From contig CM019070.1 of the NCBI GenBank assembly GCA_009667805.1, positions 59,772,735 to 59,836,734 of the forward strand: DNA of 64,000 nucleotides, read 5' to 3'. The notes beneath the pieces were generated by a model. It searched no databases. It was given only the letters and a program-made list of their open reading frames with translations, and was not told where the DNA came from. Positions 43,601-55,600 of this stretch are shown one piece after another. The DNA is from Leptobrachium leishanense. Taxonomy: Eukaryota > Chordata > Amphibia > Anura > Megophryidae. Both the position numbers and the translations under genes were made by a program. The number at the start of each line of letters is the position of its first letter. The first letter of the stretch is position 1.

Positions 43601-46600
43601 AAATCTAGCGGTCTCCATTTTCGTTATGGTGGAATTGAGATCGACCTCAAACTCGAATAACCACAATATTCAGCATCGTTCTTTCTGTTTGTATCCGTGT
43701 GTGTGTGTGGGGGGGGGGGTCTCTGTTCGTGTCCGTCTGTTTTGATTTATGCTTTTTAGAACCTTGATAAACTACTGCATTTTGTGAATGACCCCCTTAG
43801 ACTTTATACTATTGTGCTTTCACGATCATAAACTAAAATGTTGCATACAATCACCTTACGAAATAATTTTTTTTTTACTTACAAAATGTGCACATTTGGT
43901 ATCTTTGCTACGTTCTACATCTGTTCAATGTTTTGTTTTATTCCATCCGGGATTTAAATAAAGGTGGAAATCGGAAAGAGCTTATTTTTCTTTTTTTTTC
44001 ATACAGTTATTTTGGGGTTTTGCTGCCAAGTTAAATTTCGAAAACACCAATAAAAAAATCGTGAATTTAATTAGGATGTTTTTACAGTTCTCGCATTTCT
44101 CGTGCAGGATGAACCTAATCATTGTCGTTTTTAAAGAGCTTTACTACGTTGGAATCTGTAATTGGGTTCCATAAAAGTTCTCCTGATGTTCTCATGTAAC
44201 AGGTCTATCAAAGTAAACACCATGTGCCTTATTCAGGCTGAATTAACTAGTTCTGCCAATTCTTTTTTACTGCTCTATAAAAATATTTTGGTGCCGGGCA
44301 ATGTCCAACAGGCCACGGGGGCCAAATGCTGATGTTTTGGTGTCACGAGTATCTCTTCAAAGTGACACTATTGTGTAATTTGAGGGGGTAACCTCATCCA
44401 AGGAATGTAAGGAGCCTTGTATGTCTGTGATACAGGACTTGGATTTCTAGATGTTGGTAAGCGCCATGGTTTTGGCTTTATTATTTATACTTAATGGGAC
44501 ATTCTAGTGTTTTTGAACTCTGTATATTATTATTAGGAATTTTTTTTTCTTAATCATTTTAATTCAGTATGATATTAAGAAAACTGTAAACCACCTGCAA
44601 ATCCTTATACAGCGGGTGTACCAGGACCCCCATGGTCCTATGATAGGGTAACATGACTCCAACATGCAAGGAATAACTGCACTCCAAAAAGCATGGCAGG
44701 TTTGGTACAGCCAGAGGCGCGTTCAATACCTCAGCCGCTGCAAGTGCTAAGTTAGCAACTTGCCATTGAACGCCGTTCAGCCACTCAGCGCTCAGCACTG
44801 CTAACTTGGCACTTGCAGCGACCCGAGGAGATGCTGCGAGTAGCTGAGTGTGACGTATTAAAGATGGCCGCCGCCATGAAGCAAGTAACAATTCCGTACA
44901 GCAATGTTAATTTTGAGGTTTTTGTTCACCAAAGCACAAAATATTTATTTATTATTTCCCCCTGCACTTAGACATATATTACAGTTCAATTATATCTTGT
45001 TTCAGAAGTAAACCTAACGTTTATTCAATAAAAACTCTCATTTGTGGTGTGTGCGTACAAAACGGAATTGTGCTGACTGCTTTTCTTTATCATATTTTGT
45101 CCGAGTGATGAGAAAATCAATCTTTCATTAAAAAAATCGGTGGCCATTTTGGATTCAAAATTCGCGTCCAAAGCGTTCAATGACACTGCTGCAGCAAACT
45201 GAATTGCTGCGCTGCAGCAATTCAGCAGCTGCTGAGGTATTGAACGGGGCTCAGGTGTAGAGGATGCTACAAATAGAAGAGAGGGATTCATCTCTAGGTA
45301 GTTAAATGGTCTTGCATTGGAATTTTACTTGTGGCTTCTAAATGTTGAGGGGTATTCTTTATAATTTTATCTGCGTATGTGGCTCCTTTTTTTTATGTCC
45401 TTCTTTGGCTACCCTGGAATAAATTTGTCAAGCCTTGCACCAGGAGGTCTAATCAATAAACCTCTAGTGTAGGCTACACTGGTTCACTTAGGCCGGGGTC
45501 AGGCGAGCTCACTAGGTGCGCCCGTACTGACGTGTCTCCTGGCATCCGTTGCAACGCTTCTGTGCCGGTCACATGCTGTCGCACGAGTGCTCTACAAGCG
45601 TCCGTGCAGTCTCCACGTCGAAGCGCTAGGATGCATGTTGACGGGGCTGCAAAGTGTGATCCTCCATAGGAGGCTCGAACCTTGCAGCGCTGAGTGCACG
45701 AACTACGCTCAGCGAGGTGGCCAGATGGGCGTCGAGTGGAAGGAGCATCCACTCTCACGGACGTTCCTTTCACTCTCACTACCGCTCGTCTGACCCCGAA
45801 CTTACTCAGAAATAGGGGTAAATCCCTCTAATTCCACTGAACAAGTACGGTATTGCTTATGTTGCCATTCAACAAAATCTCAACCCGGGAGTCTGTATGA
45901 AAACATACTGATACCTTTTTAAGAGCCAGGCACAAGTCAGTCATGTATAGGATGCATGCAATAAGCTAAAAATGTAGGAGTCTCAGTAAAATGTTGAGGT
46001 CAATGGCTACCTGGCCCCTGGACTTGTCAAGCCCTGGTGTAGCACTTTCTAATTCCTCTTTAGCTCTGTCAGTGGATGTTTGCGGCAGAAAACACAATCA
46101 AACCAGGGATTTCCTTATTGTAAGGAGTCGAGAGGGAGTCAATTATTCTAACTAGGAAATTAAATCGTCACAGGTTTGCTGCCTGACTGTTTCAGCCCAC
46201 TACTCCTTACAGAGTGACATTTAAGGGGTGGGTTAGGTATGTATATTATTATACTTGCAGGTCTATTCACTAAAGGGTGAAACTCCGGAGAAGAGAATAA
46301 TCTAGACCAAATAGCCGATTTGGAAAGTGAGATAAATGGGGAACAAAAATCTTCTGGTTTGGCTATTTTGACCTAGAATTTTCACTTCTGAGTTTCACCT
46401 TCAGTAGACCTGTTTTATATAGTGCACACACAAAGAGATATATATATATATATATATTTCTACATGCTATACAATACATGTTCACCTAATCTCACATTTT
46501 GATTCTGCAGTCACACGATACGCTGCTGAATGAATGAATGCTCTTTCTTCACAGGAGGGGACCTTCTGCACCTAAGTTTGGACCGAGGAATGACAAGATC

Positions 46601-49600
46601 AGACAGTAAGTCTGGGAGACAGCTGGGAAGTGAACCTGTTATACTGACTTTTTTTTTCTGCTGACCCATAAATCTTACAATGTGTGTTAAAGGCACTTAC
46701 TGATGATTTTTCTTTTTTATTCTTTTAATTTAAGCCTCAATTATTTCAGTATGGTAAAGTTAGCCTTTTTGCAATTTGAAATTATTTATTTATGTCCCGC
46801 CTAATGAGTAAGTTCTATTTATTCAGCAGCCTTCAGGATACTGTGGGCTCAGCTTCATGTGAGCATCTATTAGAGGAGCAGCAACGTTTTAGCCCTGGGA
46901 TCTTTGTGTGTCTGTGTCTTGAAAGGTTTTATGATTAGGGCCTAAAATATTGTTGCTCCTCTATTAATTTCTCCCACTGATACTAAGGCTTGTGACCTTT
47001 GCTTATGGGTGGTCACCTTCCTGGGAAAGGTCAGAAAAATGGAATTAAAAACCAGGCACTCTATGCAAAGAAGAAAAAGCGGTAAATTTTTTTTGAAAAA
47101 CCATGGGAAAAAGGCTGGCAACTTTTGACTGAAACCCCAGGCTTTCTAAAGTTGACCAGTTTATGATGCCTCCTACAATACATTTATTGCATTTTCACTG
47201 CATGGAGTGAATGCCTCTCCATTCCTTTATTCTGATCTCTAAGGCTAGGGTCAGACGAAAGCATTTTTCCCCGCGAACGTGAAAGTGCGTCCGAACGCAT
47301 TGACGTATTTTTTTCACGAAATGCACAAAAACGGTCAGACAGCGCGCATTTTCGGGCGTGATTTTGTACGGATCGTCAATAAAACTCTTTTTGCGTCTGG
47401 ACGTTATGTAGGCCGGACATTAGCAGTGTCTGACATCTCCTAATCACGCAAACATGCCGCAGCTGCGCACTCAGTACGTCAGTACTAGCGGTTCAGCGTT
47501 CTCAGAAAAATGCGTTCAAATTCCACTTGCGTTGCACGGCCGGACTTGTGTGGCCGTACATCGTATATTGGTCGTCATTGCCCGTCATCTGCTGCTAGTG
47601 CGGCTGTAATTATGTGCGCCCGTTAAAAGTGCGCTGGTCTGACCCCAGCCTTAGAGGCAGGGCTTTCATATTTTAATACAGCAGAACTTGATATTATTCA
47701 TAAATTGCCAGTGTTTGTTGGTGTTGCTTACACTGGTAAAAATCGCCGGTATTTCCCAAAACTAAAATCCAAAGAGCAACAAGAGAAGTGTCACAGTGCA
47801 GCTTCTTCTGTCACTCTCTGCATTGTAGTTTGGGAAATGTCGACTGTGACGAGAGTCACTTGGGGTAAATGGACCTAGAGATGCATTTGGGAGGTGCAGG
47901 CCTGATGTTCTATTTTGTTTCCCTGCCCTTTCCTATGTTCAAGTCACCCTGTACCTAAAATTTGAGTTGCAGGTTATTTATTGTCTGTGTTTACGTATGC
48001 ATACTGTTATTATCATTGTCTCTGTTGCTATTGGCTAATAGGATTACTGTGTGGGTCCCTGTAGTCCTTTCCAACTCCCTCCTAACTGGAATGTGTTTAC
48101 ATCTGTTAAAGGTTGGAGTGGTCTTTATTTGGCAAACACTGTCCCATTATCAGATACTGTATAATCTGAATTCCCTGTTTATCCTCACATTCTACTATTG
48201 TTTTTTGGAATGTTGTGCCACTGGTCTTGGTGGCCAGAGTTTATCCCATTATCTGTCCCTGATCTAATTATGTCGCAGATACCAAGAAGCCAGGCAGCAA
48301 TTGCTGAGCCGTCGCATTAATATGCCAGGGGAGGGATTAATCATGAGGTGCAGTAAAACACCATGGTGTCATATTCCATTGGCCGCTGGGCCTCGTATAT
48401 ATTTATCTCCTTAAAGGCTCAGTTCCAGGCTGACTGTTGTAACCCAAAGATCTGCACGTGCCTCATTTCTGGGGAATGCTATCAACGTTCTTTCAGTGTG
48501 CCTGTTCTTAAGCTTTGGCTAAGGGCTTGAACGGGGTCCTGCAAGGAAGCGGCATTAACAGATGTGACCCAGTTGGGGTACGGAGATCTGTTACTCTGGC
48601 GTTTACCAGTCGCTACAACACCAGCACTTTGTGAATGACCATTTTATTCTTTAAAGTCGTTTCTTCCTTGTTGGACCAGTGTGCCACGGATCAGGATTCT
48701 TGTGGCATGACTGCCGTCCTCTGAAAGCCCAGAAGGTTTATTCATTTCCACAACGTCCTTATTCAAATACTGCCAGCATTTACCGTGAAAAATATTTTTC
48801 TGGGACCGAATTCTAGTATCGAGAGATAACATCATTGTCTGCTGAGAGCCCAAAGAGGAAAGAGCTGTTGCATTTGTTACGCTCTAGTGGTTGAAGTGTA
48901 TCCAGTGCAATCGCCTGTTGTTTTTATTGTATTCACATGACGCTAGGTTTCACTTATCTGTAATATGTAACGGATCCTCAATCTTCAGCCTTGTCTGTGA
49001 TGCCTTTAGCACATTGTACTTTAGTAAATGGAATTTAGCTTTCTTGTGAGCCCCCTATAGGTATGAAATGGCTTTGCTACGCCACCTGATTAGTATATAT
49101 GACAATATTCATGGCGCTTTTCATAGATCAGTAACTCCTCCACAGCTGTGTAAATGCTCTGAAGGCAATCATTCTTTTTGGTTGGGTTGTTACTTGACAC
49201 TTGCCTTGGTGACTTTTGTCAATGCAAAGTGGGTGTTCTATACCACTTGACTTACACTGATTTTTTTTTTTTTTTTAATCTCCTATCCTTATGCAGGGAG
49301 TTTTTCATACACTGAAATAGTAAGCATTCCTCAAGAAGAACATTTTTGTTTTATTTACCCACATTTATCAGGCGGCACAGTAAACCATGACATCCGATTA
49401 AGGGCTTGATCTAATTTAAAGGATTTCCCGCACCAATTTGGCCATTTTTGTTTTTTTAAAAAAAATAATTTTATTTTTAGGACATACCGTGATTTATTTT
49501 TCCCATTTTTGAAATATCAGCTCATTTATCAGTACTCGCATTTATACTCGGATATGGAAATGGCAGCTTTTTCTGGCATGACATCAATAGTGGAAAATAC

Positions 49601-52600
49601 AAAAAGTATCAGTTTTTCGATAAATGGCTCTCGAGGCATAAAGTATTTCACACCGAACCCTTTAAACATTGGCTTTTCAAATACACATGATCATAATCAA
49701 TATGATGCAATGTACAGTATGCTAACTGTCAAATCATTGCTAATATCATAACATTAATGGTTACCGCTTACAGTTGACATCTGACAGAATTAATGCGCCA
49801 AAGCTGCTTATTCGGTCCCTCACACGACTATCAGGGTTATCCAAAGAGATTCGAAAAGTCACCGCACGTTCGGTGACTTTTCGTTCTCTTCAATTCGGTC
49901 CCTTTTGCCGATTGCATTTCGGTGACCCTGCGGTGTATTCAGCAAGCACCACAGGGTCCCCGAATTGCAGGGAAAAGCTGCCGCAAACCTGACGAAAACT
50001 AACCGAATGCATGCTGAAAACAAGCAAAAACATCTGGATTAACCTTCGAAAAACCCGAACAGGAGCCGAACGGGAGCCAAATCACACAGAGCCGAAGCAG
50101 CTGTGACGTAGAGGAGGCAGTGAATAAATTAGAAAAACCATTTGTATGAATCTGGGAAAATGAAACGCTGTTTGCAAAGAAACTACTGAGCGAAAATGTC
50201 TGAAATTTTCACAGGAGGTCCAGGGAATGATAATAAAGAGGGCTGTTACAAAAAAATAAGCAAACTGAAAAAAAAAAAAAAAAATCGGACTTTAAGCATT
50301 TTTCTGAATTTTTAAAAAAAAAATTAAAAGTATCCTAAAAAATCTATAAATAAAGAGACTTTTTGCTGCAGAATTTTATAATGAACGGTTTATTAGATAT
50401 TGAATTAAAACAGGAATATTTTTAACATGGAAGTCTATGGGATTCTCCTGAATAAATTTGCCGTATTAAACCACCGAATGGCAGGGCATTAGGGGAACCT
50501 TTCACTGCTGGTTTGTGTTCTCTGAATAGCCGAAGCAGTGCTTTTTCATGGGGATTTCACTGCCCTCGAACAGGGACCGAACAGTCACCGTATGTGCAGG
50601 CAATTCGACAGGATTTGGCGAATTGCCTGCTCTCTGGATAGCCGAATGGCCAGGAAAGGTAACCGAACGCTGATTTTCAGCGTTAGGTTACCTTTCTCAA
50701 GCAATTCGAATCTCTTTGGATAACCCTGTATATAGCTGTAACGAGGCTGATCGTGCATGGCTATGACTCTTGTCTGACCATTTAAAATTTTTGTTCCTAC
50801 TAGCAGTGCCAGCAAACCTCTGTCACCAGTCCCTCCACATCGCATCTGTCCTCACGTGTGTCATTTTGGAAGCTGTACACTGGAATGCACATAAAATCCC
50901 TTCTAAGGCTGAGTCATTGCAGGATGTTTTTTCAATCATAAAGCTGTGAATAATACTATGTTCCAAAACATCTGTGCTGCCTGTAACCTCTTCAGTCCCA
51001 CCGTCACCTTGACGGAAAAAGTGTGGAAGGGACCGCTAGGCAAACCTTTAATGCCAGATTTAAGTTGAAATTTGATTGTTTCTTATATTTTGTTTTTCCT
51101 TTTCCTTTTTTTTTCTTCTTAATTTTTTTTAACAAGGAACTGAAGCAAGAAGGTATAATTCTGCGTTTTGAAGGATTATGTTCACCCCCCCCCCCCTCTT
51201 TGCAAGATACAGGCGTAAAAGGGCCACTACCAGCAAAAAAAAAATGTTTTATTTTATGTTGCTGATATCTTACATGTGCTTTTTGTTTTTCTCTCGTATG
51301 TTTATTTTAAGAAAATATTATAGTGTGTCACTGGGTGCATCCACTGTGTGATGTTTTGTGTTGTAAACTGCCCCACACACTATCTTTACGGGTGCCGGAC
51401 AAAATCCCTACAGCCAGGCTCCCTAATGCCAACATCCCGACGGCCAACTTCCAGACAGAACAAGTGCTGGACATCCCAAGTTCCTTACACGGCCAACTTC
51501 CAGGCATCCATAATCCCAGCGGCTAACCCTAATACTAACACCCTAACCCTAGGTTTAGGGGGGGTTAGGGCTAGGTTTAGGGGGGGTTAGGGCTAGGTTT
51601 AGGGGGGGTTAGGGCTAGGTTTAGGGGGGGGTTAGGGCTAGGTTTGGGGTTAGGGCTAGGTTTAGGGGGGGTTAGGGCTAGGTTTAGAGAGGGGGGATTA
51701 GGGCTAGGTTTAGAGAGGGGGGATTAGGGCTAGGTTTAGAGAGGGGGGATTAGGGCTAGGTTTTAGAGGAGGGGGGTTAGGGCTAGGTTTAGAGAGGGGG
51801 GGTTAGGGCTAGGTTTAGAGAGGGGGGGTTAGGGCTAGGTTTAGAGAGGGGGGGTTAGGGCTAGGTTTAGAGAGGGGGGGTTAGGGCTAGGTTTAGAGGG
51901 GGGGGGTTAGGGCTAGGTTTAGAGAGGGGGGGTTAGGGCTAGGTTTAGAGGGGGGGGTTAGGGCTAGGTTTAGAGGGGGGGGTTAGGGCTAGGTTTAGAG
52001 GGGGGGTTAGGGCTAGGTTTAGAGGGGGGGTTAGGGCTAGGTTTAGAGGGGGGGGGTTAGGGCTAGGTTTAGAGGGGGGGTTAGGGCTAGGTTTAGAGGG
52101 GGGGTTAGGGCTAGGTTTAGAGGGGGGGTTAGGGCTAGGTTTAGAGGGGGGGTTAGGGCTAGGTTTAGAGGGGGGGTTAGGGCTAGGTTTAGAGGGGGGG
52201 TTAGGGCTAGGTTTAGAGGGGGGGTTAGGGCTAGGTTTAGAGAGGGGGGGTTAGGGCTAGGTTTAGAGAGGGGGGGTTAGGGCTAGGTTTAGAGGGGGGG
52301 TTAGGGCTAGGTTTAGAGGGGGGGTTAGGGCTAGGTTTAGAGGGGGGGTTAGGGCTAGGTTTAGAGGGGGGGGGGTTAGGGCTAGGTTTAGAGAGGGGGG
52401 TTAGGGCTAGGTTTAGAGGGGGGGTTAGGGCTAGGTTTAGAGAGGGGGGGTTAGGCTAGGTTTAGAGAGGGGGGGGTTAGGGCTAGGTTTAGAGAGGGGG
52501 GGTTAGGGCTAGGTTTAGAGAGGGGGGGTTAGGGCTAGGTTTAGAGAGGGGGGGTTAGGGCTAGGTTAGAGAGGGGGGGTTAGGGCTAGGTTTAGGGGGG

Positions 52601-55600
52601 GTTAGGGCTAGGTTTAGGGGGGTTAGTCCTAGGTTTAGGGGGGTTAGGATTAGGGCGGTAGGGCTAGGTTTAGGTGGTTAGGGAGTAGGGTTAGCGTTAG
52701 CCGCTGGGATTTTGGATGTCTGGAAGTTGGCCATCAGGGAGTTGTCTGTGTAAGGAAGTTGGCCGTCGGGATTTTGGCATTAGGGAACCTGGTTGTAGGG
52801 ATTTCGACCCAAACCCAGCGGAACATGCTGCATAATATTGTATGTATGAAAAAAAGTGAAGTAAGATCTGCAAGGGAGAAATTTTAAACAAGCATAGTGC
52901 AGACCACAGATACAAGAGTTACATAATGAGCCCCCGCTAGAATGGCACTCACAAGATGTAAAAACAAATTAGGCATATAGCGAGTTCTTTGTTACCCTCT
53001 CCTGGCTAGGATAAAATGACTCCAGAAATCCAACCGTCTGGAACACCGCCAAAGAAATCCTTCGGATCTGGTCACCGATCGGTAGTACAGGATTCGGGCT
53101 TAGAAAATAAACTGCAAGCCAGGTGCTCTCAAATTAAAAAGAATTTATTAAAATAACATAAATGAATAAAAAGGGTTGGAATACAATCCAACGCATTTCG
53201 TCTTAAGCAAAAAAGACTTCATCAGGGATAATGTGTTCACTTGAGACATCGCAGTTATATACTTTCATGAAATTCCTAAAACCTTACAGCTGACACATAA
53301 TTAGTTAAGACAATACTCGTAATCTGTCCCCATTTAGTCCGGATAAGCGGAGTTTGTTGCATCCCACAGAGGAACGCATTTCCGTTCCTTTCGATGGTAA
53401 TCCCCTTCCATCTTCTGTCCATTTCCGGTGTGACGTTTCCAGTTTCATACATATCTTGCCAGCATTGGGGGGACAGTGCTGTTTTCTGAAGTCCGCAGAT
53501 ACATAAATGGGAGTGGTCACATTTCTTGTTCTGCATGCATAATATTGTATGTCTGGCTGATTGACAGCAGTTGGTGCTGTTGCACATTTCAAAGGAAAGC
53601 CTAGGAGGGCAGATCATCGGCCGGTTACTGTATTCCTTTGTTTCTTAAGATGGTTTTTGACCTTTTGGTTACTGGTCATCTGTTCTATAGTTCATGGAAC
53701 GTCACGTCTACAGAGTCTAGGACCTGCGAATACTGTGCTATCCAAAGGATTGGGTATTAAGCATTCACAAGTGGATTTGCATGTATGAAAACCAAACTCA
53801 AACAATCCCCCAACATGGCTATTTTGGTTGAAAAAGCGCTGTCGTCTTCTCCTTTTGCTGCATTTCTCTGTATTACCAGTATGTTGTTTGATATTTGTTG
53901 CCGTTGACAGTGTTTTAGTCCTGCTTTTTTGTTTGATACTAATTATTTTTAAATTCAAAACGTATTACATATAATAATGAAGACGTTAGTAACGTATTAA
54001 AGTATTTGCAAGTGGCCTCTTGACTATTCTTTGAAGTTACATACATGTGTCTGCCAGTAAACCTTGTCATTTTCTTCCAGGGTCCAGAACCAGGTGGATG
54101 AAGTAATTGATGTTATGCAGGAAAATATCACCAAAGTGATAGAAAGAGGGGAACGACTGGATGAGCTGCAGGACAAATCAGGTAGACCTTTAATGAAGAT
54201 ATCTTCCAGTAGTTCTGACTTTTAACGTCTTTTCATGAGCTCCTCTTTACTACTTTTTCTCATATACACCGTCTCAGGTTTTTTCCAGTGACAGCTCCAC
54301 AAGTCTTCATGTGACTTTTGCTGATGTTTCTGGCTCTTGCCATTTGAATTTTTCCAAATTTTGGTTTTCAGTTCTAATCCTCGCGAAGATTTAGGTGCTA
54401 AAGTAACCAGCTAACATTCTATAGTTTTTAAGCTTTTTTTTTTATTCCTTTTGTATCCGTTGCCATCATGTCTTTTATGGGTGGGTTTGTTGATGAGCTG
54501 TGAGTTTTGGTGAGAAAGGCAACTTAACTTCACATTTCATTTCCTGTGTCAGGGGTGAAAATATCTGTCTCAGCAAGACTTCGCCCCTCTTCCCTTATTG
54601 CTTGCCCTGCGGTCTGTGACCGGTGGTTTTAGGCTGTCAGAGCGCACTCTGTGTGCGTGCACAACGGACGAACGTACTGATGGAAGATACTGTAGACACC
54701 ACACGGTCTGTTTTTGTTGACGGACATAGAAAAAAAAAAAGAATTATGGGAAACAAAATTAATATGAAAAGCCATTTTGTGCGTCAAGGTGCTGGACGTC
54801 GCAAATGCGCTGCGTCTGACCTCTCATCACTCACACAGAACGCTACGCGGACGTGGTGCACTCTGCGCTTCTGTGGTAGCGGTTTTACGTTCTTGCCTAA
54901 CTTGCATCCGTTTGCCACGTGCATTGTGCGTGCGCAGTTCGGTGCGCACGGACTTCGTGTGTGGGTCTCTTGCTCCTGATTCTATGCTACGACTGACGTT
55001 AAACTATGCGGCAACACGGATGATCACTGCGTTCGTCTGACACGGGCCTTAAATGAACACAACTGTCAGTTTTGAAAACGTTTTCATCTGCAGAAAAGTT
55101 TCGAGGAGCACAGTGCCTGGTGTTTGGGCGAAGCCGCAAGTGGAAATCTTTTATAGATGCTGAAATAAATATCCAGGAGCTTATCCTATAATGTGGCAGT
55201 GTTTACTGAAGCTTCAGACACCTGCAAAAATCGCCATTAATGACAAATTTTGGTGTTTCACCAAAGAAGACTCCAAACTGCCCATCTGTAGGAGAAGCTA
55301 TATTGTGAAGTGTCTTCTGCCTGTGGTTGGATTTTACTTTCGCAAAATGCCGACATATGCTGGCGTTGTACAACCAGCGATTTTTTTTTTTCACAGATGT
55401 GTTCATCGTTTAGCTACGGCTTATCAAATGACCCCCCTTTTGTGGTCAGTTATTCAATATGCAACTTGTTTTTTTTGTTTTGTCTCTTGAGCTGTTTTCC
55501 ACTTGCAATGTCCCAGTCTAATTTTTCTTGGCGCATGTATTGCCAATTTTCCCACTTAAGACTCTTGTTTTCTCTAATCTCTTTTTATCCATTACAGAAA

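Noticed and set aside
48644..48853. 69-codon minus-strand ORF as a gene
   Set aside because: No recognisable domain, no splice context, and no clear continuation. Kept only as a note under findings.
51537..52685. CRISPR-like or chromosome-end telomere array
   Set aside because: Units are contiguous without spacers, and normal gene sequence (vamp4 exons) continues on both sides. It is an internal minisatellite.
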